Source: Liriodendron chinense (Eukaryota > Streptophyta > Magnoliopsida > Magnoliales > Magnoliaceae). Taken from it: DNA of 64,000 nucleotides. The DNA is taken from contig ML058337.1 of NCBI GenBank assembly GCA_003013855.2, forward strand, positions 3,720,001 through 3,784,000, read 5' to 3'. The notes below the pieces were generated by a model. The model was given only the letters and a program-made list of their open reading frames with translations. It ran no database searches and had not been told where the DNA came from. Of this stretch, positions 19,973 through 30,352 are shown one piece after another. The translations under genes and the position numbers were made by a program. Each line of letters starts with the position of its first letter. Position 1 is the stretch's first letter.

Positions 19973-21760
19973 TCACATAAGGTCGTGGTCCTGGCTTGAC
20001 TGTTCCTGGAGCAGGAGGGTCCCATGAAATGAATACTGGTCTCTTGATATGGCAGGAGGTTTCTCTGTTCGTCCCAGCTGCCGTAGTGTGATTGACACGC
20101 CTCCGGGATTTGCCCCTTGCAATATGACTAGCTTAACTGGAGGAGCTCCTTCCAATACAATGGGTTCTTGCTGCTGATGAGTATGGTTTCTCCATGGCGA
20201 ATTGTATTGTTCCTGTGCTGATATTGCCCCTTGCAAGACGACAGGTTTGTATACGGGCTCGATGTATGATTGTGCTCCTTCCAGGACGAATGGTTCCCAA
20301 CATGAAGGGCTGTAAGGTGCCCCTTGCACAACTGGCGCATCGTATGGAAGCGTTCCTTCGAGTACTACTGGCTCGGAGACTGAAGGAGGAAAGGGACTTG
20401 CCCCTTGCATGATCGGAGGAGGATTTGTCGGCCCATAAGTGTAGGCATGAATGGACTGTATAGGGGAGAAGAAGTGATCAAGGCGTTCTCCTTCTTCTAT
20501 GCTGTTGACGGTGGGGCCTCGAGATAAACTGGGATCCGTCGGATGTTGAGGCAGAGGATTCTGAAGAATGTTGGTGGAAGCTGCTGGAGGAGTCCCAGGG
20601 ACCAAGATGATGATCTTGCGGTCATCAATCAGATCTTGTATGGCATTCTTCAAAGTAAAGCATCGATCAGTAGTATGGCCAAGTCCTTGATGGTAGGCAC
20701 AATACTCATTTTCTCGGTAGTTCGGAGGTAGAGGATGAGGAGGAGGCCTGAGTGCCATTAGAGTGAGTAACTGCTTCTGTACCAGCATAGTCATGACTTG
20801 ACTAAGTGGTTGAGTGAGTGGAGTGAACTTCCTGAGCTCCCTGTAATTCTGCTTATTCTGGTATGAGTATTGGCCATTCCCTCTGAACTGCTGCTGTTGT
20901 CGAAGTGGTTGTGGCTGTGGTTGGGGATTCGGTCGTGGTTGATACCTCTGAGGTTGGTGCTGAACCTGATTCTGCTGATGCTGTTGATGTCCCTGTGGGG
21001 GAGCGTGTTGATTACCCTGAGCAGTGGTGCTGATGTTGTTTACCTCTGTCGGGCGGGGAGGAGAACCGCTGCGGTTTTCGTTTTCATACCCGATTGGTCT
21101 TCCTTCCACTCTATTTCTTTTAACTGAAGTGGCTTGATGAGGCCATGGGGAGATCGTCCCGGCATGGATTCCTGCTTCGACTTGCTCTCCAGCACGGATC
21201 AACTGTGAGAAATTCGCATATGGATGCGAGATGAGATATCCAGATATGCCAGGATATGTTGAATGAACAATCATGGAAATTTGTTCTTCGTCATCGATAG
21301 GTGTCCGCATTCTGGCTGCCATAGCTCGCCAACGTCCCCCATAAGCTGATAGTGTTTCATCACTCCTTTGCCTGAGAGCTGCGAGGTCGGCTCTTCTGGG
21401 TGCCATGTTGAGATTGTATGCGAATCTGTGGACGAAAGCCTGGGAAAGCTGTTCCCAAGTCCTGATGCGATGACAGTCCAATGAGGTGTACCAATCTAGG
21501 GCGTCGTCCTTCAGGGATTTTTGGAACAAGCGAATGAGGGCCCCTTCATTTCCTGAGATTGCACTCAGCTCTCCACAAAAGGCCTTGAGATGTGCTGTGG
21601 GACAACCGCTGCCATCGTATCTTTTGAATTTTGGTACCTCAAAGTTTTGAGGTACTTGAGCATCTGGGAAAGGACACAAGTCTCTGAACTTGGTTGAAGG
21701 TAGATCGATTCCTTGTTGTCGCTGAAGCTGATTTTGCAAGATTTGGAACTGCTCCCGCAA
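19973..21760 (-). CDS. Gag (capsid plus zinc knuckle) of the minus-strand Tat element
   Basis: An open frame of 595 codons. Residues 35-195 resemble the capsid-like retrotransposon Gag domain (FEVPKFKRYDG, DALDWYTSLD, TWEQLSQAFVHRF, ADLAALRQRSDETLSAYGGRWR). A Q/P/H-rich stretch follows at 260-310. A CX2HX4HX4C knuckle (CAYHQGLGHTTDRC) lies near residue 365, the variant form usual for Tat Gag. The C-terminal 200 residues repeat VVLQGA/IVLEGA-like words several times. Gag packages the element RNA into cytoplasmic particles. The start is the first methionine of the open frame; the true N-terminus is probably upstream at 22726, beyond a frameshift. Confidence 0.85.
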   Translation of the reverse strand: MREQFQILQNQLQRQQGIDLPSTKFRDLCPFPDAQVPQNFEVPKFKRYDGSGCPTAHLKAFCGELSAISGNEGALIRLFQKSLKDDALDWYTSLDCHRIRTWEQLSQAFVHRFAYNLNMAPRRADLAALRQRSDETLSAYGGRWRAMAARMRTPIDDEEQISMIVHSTYPGISGYLISHPYANFSQLIRAGEQVEAGIHAGTISPWPHQATSVKRNRVEGRPIGYENENRSGSPPRPTEVNNISTTAQGNQHAPPQGHQQHQQNQVQHQPQRYQPRPNPQPQPQPLRQQQQFRGNGQYSYQNKQNYRELRKFTPLTQPLSQVMTMLVQKQLLTLMALRPPPHPLPPNYRENEYCAYHQGLGHTTDRCFTLKNAIQDLIDDRKIIILVPGTPPAASTNILQNPLPQHPTDPSLSRGPTVNSIEEGERLDHFFSPIQSIHAYTYGPTNPPPIMQGASPFPPSVSEPVVLEGTLPYDAPVVQGAPYSPSCWEPFVLEGAQSYIEPVYKPVVLQGAISAQEQYNSPWRNHTHQQQEPIVLEGAPPVKLVILQGANPGGVSITLRQLGRTEKPPAISRDQYSFHGTLLLQEQSSQDHDLM

Positions 21761-22726
21761 CTCGTCCAGTCCTGAATGATCTGTTCTAGCGACTGGTGCC
21801 TCTTGGAGTAAGGCACGTTCTTCTTCGGCATAGTGGTCAATGTCTTCTACCCTATGGGTTTACTGAAAAGCAACCGCGGGTTGCTGAAATTGATTTGATG
21901 ACTGAACTGGATTCGAATGAACTTGTGCTTGAAAGGACTGAATTGGAGACTGTACTGAAGGTTAAACTGGAACTTGCTGGAAATTAACTGGATATTGCTG
22001 AATTGAAGATTGCTGGAAATTAACTGGAGTTTGCTGAATTGAAGATTGTTGAAAATTAACTGGAATCCCATCGGTGGGGATGTGCTGGAATTGAAAAGTG
22101 CTCCTGTTTGCAGGAGGCTAAGATGCTGGGAAGTGACCCCCTTGTTGGGTATTCGCCACTGTCCGCTGATTGATGTGGGCTTGACACTAACCCCCATCGT
22201 GGGCATTTGCCAGTGCTGTCCCTGTTGCTGGAAATTGAATTGAAATCCCATCGGCGGGGATGTGCTGAAATTGAAAAGGGGTCCCATCGGTGAGGACATG
22301 CTGAGATCTACTGAGACTGTTGTTTGCAAGATTAACTGGAAGCTGACTGGAAGTCCCTGCGACGGGAGTGCTCTGAGACGGCCCTGTCGTCGCAGGAAGG
22401 TATTGAGGAGGATGCCCCATAGCGAAGGGCTGAGACGGCTGCTGTCGGTAGTCTTGGGCAGACTCTGATGGTTGTGCTTGATTTGAACTAGAGGCCGGAA
22501 GGACCCGGCATGGCTGCTGAGATTGCTGAACTGGGACAACCTGATTGTTGACTGCTGCGGTGGTTTGTGCTTGCATGAATTGCAAGAGCATCTCTTGCAT
22601 TGCTCTCATTCCTTGTGCCAATTCTTGTATGATTGGTGTATTATCAATGGGCTGTGGCGCTGGAGGTTGCGCTTCGGTCATCTCAAGAGCAGGGAAGAGA
22701 TGAGTTTCTTCTTCGTGGTCGGACAT
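21761..22726 (-). pseudogene. Gag N-terminal region, repeat-rich and frameshifted
   Basis: 22726-22187 starts MSDHEEETHLFPALEM and is P/Q/S-rich; it stops at 22187. Homologous frames continue in 22190-21847. The DNA contains repeated units (CCCATCGGTGGGGATGTGCT and GCTGGAAATTAACTGGA words at 21960-22300), so the protein is a low-complexity repeat. Copy changes in these repeats likely caused the frameshift that separates it from the capsid part. Confidence 0.65.
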
Positions 22727-22799
22727 GGCTTGCTGTGCCCGAGTGCGGATTATGCTGCGGAAGGGAAGTTGCTTCCGAACACGTTGAGCCCGAGGAGGC

Positions 22800-23012
22800 G
22801 CAATGGTGAGGACTAAACTCTTTTTGGGTTTTAGGATTTTCTTTTTTTTTTTGGGTTTTGGAATTTTCTATTTTTTTCTGGTTTTGGGATTTTTTTTTTT
22901 TTTTTTTTTGGGTAGAATGCTATGCAGATGAGATTGTATGAGCATTAGTGACTTTCAAGTACGGGAAGGATTCTGTTTTTCAAGTCAGATCACGACTAGT
23001 GGGACTAGCTCA
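22800..23012 (-). other. Leader between primer-binding site and gag
   Basis: 5' leader of the minus-strand element with poly-T tracts (poly-A on its own strand) at 22847-22910. No gene. Confidence 0.5.
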
Positions 23013-23030
23013 TCCCCAGTGGAGTCGTCA
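23013..23030 (-). other. Primer-binding site of the minus-strand element
   Basis: On the minus strand TGACGACTCCACTGGGGA lies three bases after the LTR end. It matches the TGGCGACTC-GCTGGGGA type used by many plant gypsy elements. I do not commit to a tRNA species. Confidence 0.7.
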
Positions 23031-23482
23031 TTCTGTGGACCCTCGCCATTTCCGCGCTCTCACACGACATTCTCGTCCCTTCCCCTTTCGGGAAAAGAAG
23101 GAGAGGATGCGTGAGTGCGAATTGCCGTTTGTGCCACTGGCTCGCCTCATTCTCGAGGGCTTTGTTTGGTTGTCGTGTTAAGCTGGATGTGTTTAAATGA
23201 GTTTATATAAGACCAGAGTCGCCACTAGCCAGTTATTTTGAATCTACAGTCGGCTAGACCCCGTAGAAACGTTAGAGAAGGGGATCCGAAGATTCCTTCC
23301 TCTAAAATGACTCCTTTTTATCTGCGGCCAGAGATTCGAGGTAAGGGATCACGGTTACAGGGTGGGAAGAGGTTAAGCACCCCACACACTGCCCGTACCA
23401 AAGTACGGTCTCTACTTCACAGAATCGAACTAACACTTAAAAGTCTGTTTTAACCCTCGTACATTCTCATAGATGACATGAT

Positions 23483-23768
23483 GCATGAATGCAGGTCTGA
23501 ACAGTAAGAGTTTCTGATGGGCAGGTTCCAATAACAGGCAAGCCCAGAGCATACGCTCGAACTGACAAGTGCTTAATATAAGACGTATGCAGTGTGTTTG
23601 AATAATCAAGGTGCTTTATAGTGAAGCATGAATGCAAGTCTGAACAGTAAGAGTTTCTGATGGGCAGGTTCCAATAACAAGCAAGCCCAGAGCATACGCT
23701 CGAACTGACAGGTGCTTAATATAAGACGTATGCAGTGTGTTTGAATAATCAAGGTGCTTACAGTGAAG
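23483..23768 (-). repeat. 143-bp tandem duplication inside the LTR
   Basis: 23483-23625 and 23626-23768 are nearly identical. The other two LTR copies in the window have the segment once, so the duplication arose in this lineage. Confidence 0.9.
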
Positions 23769-24066
23769 CAGGGGGGTTGGAAGAAAAGTAAATGTTACAC
23801 TTATGCTAGATGCAAATGAGATGACGCTGGAAAGGAACGGCTAGATGGACGGAGGTGTCGCAAGGGTTGGGTTCGAGTGGCTGGATCAAGACTTGGATGG
23901 CTTGGGAGGCTTGGGCCAGTGGTCAGGCTGGGCTAGACCAGGGCTAGGCTCTCCTCACTCGGGCTCTCCTTGGTGGAAAGATGGGCTAAAAGGGTGGAGA
24001 ATGACTCAGACGGACGGGTCGCTGGACTGGATGGGTTGTTGTTTTGAAATGAGAAGGGGAGGGGGG

Positions 24067-24074
24067 TATTTATA
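24067..24074 (-). promoter_or_regulatory. LTR TATA box
   Basis: TATAAATA on the minus strand, at the same place as TATAAATA at 24599-24606 in the partial right LTR and TATAAAC near 1019 in the left LTR. Confidence 0.75.
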
Positions 24075-24110
24075 GCAGCGGGCAGTGGCAGAACCCGTAA
24101 ATATTTTTCT

Positions 24111-24198
24111 CGATTTCCAGCGCGCGGTCATTCCTCGATTTCCAGCGCGCGGTACGGTCATTCCTCGATTTCCAGCGCGCGGTACGGTCGTTTCTCGG
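24111..24198 (-). repeat. CGCGCG-containing tandem repeats upstream of the TATA box
   Basis: Three copies of a unit with CGATTTCCAGCGCGCGGT, 24-30 bp each. They are absent from the left LTR at the same place. Confidence 0.8.
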
Positions 24199-24210
24199 GG
24201 CTGCTGTTTG

Positions 24211-24370
24211 GCTCGGTGGGTCGACTCAGTGAGTTGACTCAACGGGTCAACTCGGTAATTTGACTCAGCGGGTTGACTCGACAGGGTTGACTCGGTGTTT
24301 TGACTCGACGAGTTGACTTAGTGGGTTAACTCAGCGGGTTGACTCAGTGGGTTGACTCAGTGAGTTTGAC
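24211..24370 (-). promoter_or_regulatory. TTGACTC array (W-box-like) in the U3 region
   Basis: About nine GTTGACTC/TTTGACTC words in 160 bp, spaced 12-18 bp. TTGACY is the core of W-boxes bound by WRKY factors, so stress-responsive LTR transcription is a reasonable inference. The old left LTR has a shorter, decayed version at 755-870. Confidence 0.6.
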
Positions 24371-24580
24371 TTTTTTAGGATTTTTTAACTGGCTTTTCTT
24401 ATGGAGGTTTTTCAGGCTGATGTTTAGGGGTGGGTTGACTGGGTTCAGGCTTGAGTTGGGCTATGGATTGGGGCTTACAAGGGTGAGTTTGGCTGAGTTT
24501 GGACTTAGGATTTGGGGGTATGGTCCTCCATTCATCCAGCTATCTCTACCAACAGTGTAGCCAAAGGTGGGGTGTCTACA

Positions 24581-25535
24581 GCTGCCATCCTTCGCAGCTA
24601 TAAATACCCTCTCCCCTTCTCATTCTCAGCATCCACTTCCCCTCTCTTCAGCCCAAGAGTTTCGAGTCCATCTCCATCCCTTTAGCGCATTCCTCCACCA
24701 ATGAGAGCCCAAGTAAGAAGAGTCTAGCCCTGGTCTAGCCCAGCCTGACCCTGGTTCAAGCCTCTTAAGCTACCTAAGTCCCGATCTTAGCCGCTCGAAG
24801 AAAATCTTTGCGATACTTTCGTCCACCCATCTACTATCATATCAGCATCATTTCATTCGTATCTAGCATAGCGCAAAAATTTACTATTCTTCCAACCCCC
24901 TTGCTAATCATTCCACCACAAGCACTTAACCAGATCTTAGCGTATGCTTTGAAGTTTGCCGGTTTGCCCGAAATTCATTCATCAGAAACTTTAATCGATT
25001 AAACACACAACATGCATCTCGTATAAAGCACCTGTCAGTTCGAGCGTATGCTCTGAGCTTGCTTGTTAATGAAAACCTGCCTATCAGAAACTCTTACTGT
25101 TCAGACCTACATTCATGCATCATATCATTTATAAGAATGTACGAGGATTAATTCAGACTTTCGAGTATTGGTTCTATTCTGTGAAGTAAAAAACCATATT
25201 TTGGTAGGAGCAGAGTGGGTGCCTAATACCTTCTCACCTTGTAACTGTGATCCCTTACCTCGAATCTCTGACCACAGGTCAAAATGAGTCATTTTAGAGG
25301 AAGAAATCTTAGAATTTCCTTCTCTAACATTTTTACGGGGTCTAGCCGACTGTAGATTCGAAGTAATTGGCTAGTGGCAACTTTAGTCTTATACGAACTC
25401 ATCTAAACATATTTAGTTTAACACGACAACTGAAAAATCCCTCGAGAAAGAGGCGAGCCAGTGGCATAACGGTGATTCGCGCATACCCCCTTTTCGAAAG
25501 GGAGGGCAGGGAATGCGGAAAGGCGAGCGTCCACA
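24581..25535 (+). repeat. Right LTR of the outer element, 5' part missing
   Basis: 955 bp matching 1000-1951 in the same orientation, ending GTCCACA before GTTAT. The first roughly 460 bp of the LTR are absent. The sequence starts directly at the LTR terminus of the inverted minus-strand element. Confidence 0.85.
24599..24606 (+). promoter_or_regulatory. TATA box of the right LTR
   Basis: TATAAATA, intact here although the U3 upstream of it has been cut away. Confidence 0.6.
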
Positions 25536-25540
25536 GTTAT
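25536..25540. repeat. Right target-site duplication GTTAT
   Basis: Matches 533-537. Confidence 0.8.
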
Positions 25541-25660
25541 GAATAGTTTAATAGTATTAGTTATTATGAATAGTTTACTTGGATGGTTATGAATTGTTGT
25601 GGTTATTATTGATGGATGTATATTGTGGAATGGTCGTGGAATGAATGAAAATTCATGTAA

Positions 25661-26086
25661 ATGGGAATGGTGATTGGATTTAGATGTATGTGACTGGAAA
25701 TGAATGTGTACATGCAGGTTTCGGGCTCAACCAAATGTCCTAAGGCACCATTAAGAAGATTTTTTATATACAACCTTAAATTCATTGGTCATGACCACCG
25801 AATTTAATTTATTCGATGGCTCAAGCCAAAGACTTAAAAACACCATTAGTCATCTTGGGTCATCGTTATATAAATGGGAATGGTGATTGGATTTAGATGT
25901 ATGTGACTGGAAATGAATGTGTACATGCAGGTTTCGGGCTCAACCAGATGTCCTAAGGCACCATTAAGAAGATTTTTTATATACAACCTTAAATTCATTG
26001 GTCATGACCACCGAATTTAATTTATTCGATGGCTCAAGCCAAAGACTTAAAAACACCATTAGTCGTCTAGGGTCATCGTTATATAA
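25661..26086. repeat. 213-bp tandem duplication
   Basis: 25661-25873 and 25874-26086 are almost identical (a few substitutions). They contain GGTCATGACC and repeated ATTCGATGG/TCGTCGA words. No coding sense is seen. Confidence 0.9.
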
Positions 26087-26624
26087 AATTCGTCGAGCTA
26101 GCCTGTCGAATCTGGGTCGGATCTAAAAACACCATTCACCGTGAGCCGTCATTTACAATATCAATGTTGCTCCGACGGGCCATGAATTTGAAATATTGCA
26201 ATTGCACTAGAAGCCGGACGAGTCCTTTACAATGTATGTGGGTAGATTCAAGGCCGTAGCATCCTACGGTTGTTCCCCCTTACGTAATAGGGGCTTAGAA
26301 AGCGATAAAAAAATAGAATATTCCATTCAAAACCTCGAACAATCCTTTGACGAGCTACATTTTGATGGGGGAATACTATTCCAAGTTATTGAAGACGAAA
26401 TTCGTCGAGCCATGCCAATGAATCCAGGTCAAATTAAGTTGAAAATCAACCTTGATTATTCGACGGTGTTTTATTTCATCAATTATAATTCATCGAGTTT
26501 TGGCTAAAGAAAACCGTTTTCGACGACGAAAAATTCGATGGACAAATTCGGCACTATGTTCTATCGAATATTCAGGGAAACGACACATTGTGCCAACGAA
26601 TTTAGGGCATTTTCACGTAGTGTT
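26087..26624. other. Unassigned, rich in TTCGTCGA/TTCGATGG words
   Basis: A 91-codon open frame at 26232-26507 has no recognised family and ordinary composition for chance. The TCGTCGA-type words recall subterminal repeats of DNA transposons, but no terminal inverted repeat was found. Confidence 0.3.
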
Positions 26625-27178
26625 TGTTGTTGGATCCCGCCAATCACCAAGTCCTTATTTGGCATATTATACTAGTCATGTCCTGCAGATTGCACACCTC
26701 GGTTGTTCTATCCACATAGGTCGTTGTAGGTAATCATTTTTATTTCTTTACTTATTTTAGTTTACTTTTGTTGATTGTACTATTTTTATTTGCAAAATCA
26801 ATAAAACTAACAATCAACTTTAATATTTTATTTTATTCATTTATTATCGCATTACTGATAAACTTGAAAACTGCTATCACCTTTAAAAGAAAAGTCATTA
26901 GCATAAGGCAAAAAGATCTCATTTTGAATGACTAACCCTTCCCTTCTAAATTGCTTAATCGTCATAACATTGGTGGGTGAACAAATTAGATCAACCTTCA
27001 CAGGTCTGATCCTAATCCGGCTACTTCGACACCTGGGGTCACAAGTGTTTAATTGATTCGAGTTGAGTATGACTCTGGCATTCCTAACATTATTCCTAAT
27101 CGCACACATTTGATCGAATTCAGGTTATTCGTAACATGTGTGGCCATGCGTTCGGATTGAACAACAACATATTTTTAA
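26625..27178 (+). repeat. LTR-like copy 1 of a decayed Ty3-type element
   Basis: Aligns along its length with 31345-31890 (GGATCCC-CCAATCACC start; GTGGCCATGCGTT near the end), perhaps 80% alike. Its 5' part is missing. It is followed by a primer-binding-like site. Confidence 0.65.
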
Positions 27179-27193
27179 CATGCCTAGTGGGAC
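27177..27193 (+). other. Primer-binding-like site
   Basis: AACATGCCTAGTGGGAC resembles the TGGCACGCCCAGTGGGAC type seen after LTRs of many plant gypsy elements, with several changes. Confidence 0.5.
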
Positions 27194-28418
27194 ACAGTGT
27201 GCTTTTTTGGCGTTTCTTAATAATGCAATGTAGTTGGTAGAGAAAAATCAAAGGCTAGTAATCCTCTCGAGGTTATGGAAGAGCTATAAGATGGGGAATA
27301 AGTCAAGCCCACCAACGTGAATGTAGGATCTTATTCTCAACCAAGTGACATGTTGAATAATGTCACACACCACCTACGCAACATACGGGGAGACTTGCGA
27401 TAGATCGTAGAAGGCAACATGGTCAATGTAAAGAAAACTATAGGTTAATTAAAACCTTCTTCTAAAAGTTTCTACTACCGACGAACCGCCAGTCTATTGA
27501 TAATTCCCTAACAGACTTAGAGGTAGAGATATTGGCTGATCTTCCAATAAGAGACTACCGGATGGAATCATAAGGCCGTCCTCCACCACCTCAAGTGGTT
27601 GCAAGAAGAAACAACCGTCCCTATGGCTAACAGGATGGAGACCCCCAATACATCCATATGCCTAGAGCTAACACCATGCATTCGTTGATTCGCTCAAGGG
27701 GCAACCACCTGTATCACTAGCATCGCAAAATTATAATGCTCGAGTTAAGTACTCTGAGGGCAACCTCTATGGTGTCAACAATACCACAAAAATATATAAA
27801 GGCTGATACGCTTGGGAGGAAACCTTTGATGCCCCAGGCCCCTACCAGTTGTGAATACAATGGCTCGAAGTCTACTGTTCACAGCATAACCGTAGTAATT
27901 ACATCATAAAAATCTAATCGATTTGATGCAAAAGGCAACTCATCGGTCTCATGACCTGAGGGTTGTTGAACATTTAGTGAATGCGAATGCTGTCATGGCC
28001 ATTTTAAAAATATCAAAATGGTTGAAGACAATAAATAGTAGATCAACATAAAAAATGACTTTTAAAAGAAAAAAAATGGTCAAAGAAAATAGATAAGTCG
28101 ACTCCAGACACACTCAGGGGCAAGGACGAAAAATCAATTTATCATGAAGAAGATCTCTCAAAAGATATGCTGCCAAGACATGTACTATGTGAATGATGCT
28201 ACCAAAAAGTCTATGCGACTGACCAACCTAGTGCTTCAGACAAGCCAAGTGATGAACCGCCACAACGACATCATCCATATTAAAAGCCAGTTCCTCACGA
28301 AGACCACCTGCCAAAAGACGTGCCGCCTAAGCATGTGCTATATGAACGATGTTGTCATAAGATTTATACAGCAGACGGATGCACCGCTCCTAACAAACCA
28401 CAATGGCTGCATGTAGAA
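27194..28418 (+). pseudogene. Decayed gag region of the Ty3-type element
   Basis: The position after the primer-binding site fits gag, but stops occur in all frames and no conserved motif survives. 28144-28410 contains two degenerate copies of a unit with AAGATATGCTGCCAAGACAT/AAGACGTGCCGCCTAAGCAT. Confidence 0.35.
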
Positions 28419-28423
28419 CCATC
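28419..28423. repeat. Target-site duplication CCATC (left)
   Basis: Repeated at 30348-30352, flanking the solo LTR. Confidence 0.85.
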
Positions 28424-30347
28424 TGTTAATGCACTTTTTCGTGGCATACTAGTGCACCTTATTTGTCAATTACTTAGGTCAGTGAGTCTAGTGTCGGTTG
28501 AGCTTAATGAAGACGAAGATCGAAGACTCAAGACGGACCAGCTGCATCAAGAAAGAAGAAACATGTAAAAGTGATGCCTTGGTGTGCCTTGCCTTGATCC
28601 TACCCAAAACCATAACCTCTTAGATGACTTGCACCAACTAGGTATACCCTTAGTCATCATCATTAGTCTTAGAACTCTATGAAAAACATGATAAGTTAGA
28701 CTAATTAAAGAGGTGAAGCTGCTGTAATCAAATAGCTCAAACAGCAGTTTTCGATTGATCTCCGATCAATCGGACATTGCCTCCAATAGGACTCTGATCA
28801 ATCGGACAGAAGTTCCGATCAATCGGAATTTGTTCCAGCAAAATTTAAAAATCCTCTAGACAAATTTTCAATCAATTGGACATACTTTCGATCCATCGGA
28901 AGGGGTCCGTCCGATCAATCGGACAGTGATCCGATCAATCGGAATATCTTCCAGATATTTTACTGGATAGATTTTCGATCAATCGGACATGTCTCCGATC
29001 AATCGGATCCTTTTTCTGATCAATCGGAGATGCGTGAATCTGCCCGTTTTTTTACTGTTTGAAGAAATCTATTTAAGATGGGAGATTCGTTTTTTAGTAA
29101 AAGAGAGGGGATTTTGAGGAGATAGAAGCCACCATTGTTAGAGACCATCAGAGGCTCTATCCCAAACCCATAGTAAGTCATTCTCCTTATGTTTTCATCA
29201 CAAGCTTGGGCCATTTAATGGCATCTTGAGAATGGACTTGTTCCCTCTTGATTCCTAGGGTTTAGACACCTTGATGATAGTTAAATCCCTTGTCTAAATA
29301 CCACCTAGGAGTCCATATAGGTGTATTCCTCTAGGAAACCTATTTCCTACCATTTGTAGAGGATTCACCATTCCCTAGCACTTTGGGCATCTCCAATGGA
29401 GCATCACATGCAAGGTAGCTGATCTTGGAGTTGAAGCCTTAGCATCAAAGATCGGGGGAGCACAAGGGGAGCTGATTCAAGCACGGGAGAGCAAGAAGAA
29501 GCAACCCAAAGCGGCGCTACAAAGGGGCTCAATCCGACAAGTAAGGTTGTCTTGTTAGGAGCCCATCCACTCAATTCCCTGTGGGAGTTAAGTGTAGAGT
29601 TTGTTTAACAAACTCGAACTAGGGTCGTTAGCCGATCCTTGGTCTGTTAGTCGGCCTAAATTCAGGGACGTCAACCGTTCATTGGCACGTTAGTCGGGCC
29701 TAAACAAAGTCTCCAAGGGGGAGCCACCAACACGGGTGCAAACGTGTAGGTTGGAAGGAACCTGTAAACTCCCCGGTTGGGTGGATCCGAGTTAAAACAC
29801 CTTGGTTGGGAGGAACCAGATTTAAACTCCCCAGTGAATGCCAGTGTGCTCAAAGGGGTTGAGTACTTGAACCGGGAGTGGAGTAGACAAGTAGTCGAAC
29901 CACTATACATCTTTGTGTTTGTGATTGTTCTTGAGCACATTTCTCTTTATGCATTGTGTTTAATTGGTTAATTATGAATGCTTAGTTAGGAATGCATGCT
30001 AGGCACTTGATAGGCACCTCCACACTCACAAGATGTACTTTCACTACCTCATGTTGACTTGAGATTTTGATTGATCCATCCTCTATAGTCCACATGAGTT
30101 GATTAGACTAGGTTGCTGATTGCATTTATCTTTTGATAGTCTTTTGATTGGACCCACTTAGGCTTGGAAGCTGAAGTGTTAATCGCTTACTTAGTTTAAT
30201 TTGCAAAAACTGTTAAGTAGGTGAAAATATTTTTAAAAGGTCCTAAATCACCCCCCCTTCTAAGACTTAGCCATAATTCTAGTTGCTTCTTAAGCTTCCG
30301 CATGTATATGCATAGGGTGTCGTGTTAGACTACCCGACGCAATTTCA
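28424..30347 (+). mobile_element. Solo LTR, plus orientation, 1924 bp
   Basis: Begins TGTTAATGCAC and ends CGCAATTTCA, flanked by CCATC on both sides, with no internal region. It is homologous along most of its length to the inverted solo LTR at 32335-34305. It has a TATA-like CTATTTAAG at 29069, a palindrome array upstream of that, and the TCACCCCCCC tract near the end that is common in plant LTRs. It is inserted in the decayed Ty3-type element. Solo LTRs arise by recombination between the two LTRs of a full element. Confidence 0.85.
28760..29030 (+). repeat. Array of about ten TCCGATCAATCGGA palindromes
   Basis: CCGATCAATCGGA or a one-base variant occurs near 28761, 28795, 28814, 28868, 28888, 28910, 28929, 28976, 28993 and 29017, with unrelated spacers of 6-40 bp. 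It starts about 337 bp into the LTR and ends 40 bp before the TATA-like box. Confidence 0.85.
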
Positions 30348-30352
30348 CCATC
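30348..30352. repeat. Target-site duplication CCATC (right)
   Basis: Matches 28419-28423. Confidence 0.85.

Larger units (their letters stand above)
8247..24580 (-). mobile_element. Minus-strand Tat-lineage Ty3/gypsy element, 3' LTR not found
   Basis: Order on the minus strand: LTR (24580 to 23034), primer-binding site, gag (22726-19973), protease (from 19778), long linker, RT and Ty3-type RNase H, second RNase H, integrase (to 14779), then antisense PMD and coiled-coil genes. The extra RNase H after the normal one and the antisense genes both point to the Tat lineage. The 5' LTR ends exactly at 24580 against a partial LTR of the same family in the opposite orientation, so it inserted into the outer element's 3' LTR. 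No minus-oriented copy of this LTR exists further left, so the 3' LTR and its flank have been lost. The left limit given here is only approximate. Confidence 0.7.
23034..24580 (-). repeat. 5' LTR of the minus-strand Tat element
   Basis: Read on the minus strand it starts TGTAGACACCCCACC at 24580 and ends GGGTCCACA at 23034, 1547 bp. It matches the left LTR (538-1951) over its whole length apart from insertions. The TATA box is at 24067-24074. It has three internal repeat expansions: a 143-bp tandem duplication, CGCGCG units upstream of the TATA box, and a long TTGACTC array. Confidence 0.9.
538..25535 (+). mobile_element. Outer composite Ty3/gypsy insertion, plus orientation, with nested elements
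   Basis: The unit begins TGTAAACACC, ends GTCCACA and is flanked by GTTAT on both sides. Its two outer LTRs are direct repeats: 538-1951 is complete, and 24581-25535 lacks roughly its first 460 bp. What remains of the internal region is a decayed plus-strand integrase (about 2040-3200) and Tat-type 3' non-coding repeats (3765-5560). A TRIM lies inside the integrase. A younger minus-strand element of the same LTR family occupies most of the right side. Gag, protease and RT of the outer element are missing. Nesting with later deletions is inferred; the LTR match and the duplication are seen directly. Confidence 0.75.

Noticed and set aside
538..24580. Single intact element with LTRs at 538 and 23034
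   Set aside because: These two LTRs are inverted relative to each other; one integration gives direct LTRs. The direct partner of 538 is 24581-25535.
26232..26507. 91-codon open frame as a small gene
   Set aside because: No family, no splice or promoter context, and the length is expected by chance in this amount of sequence.
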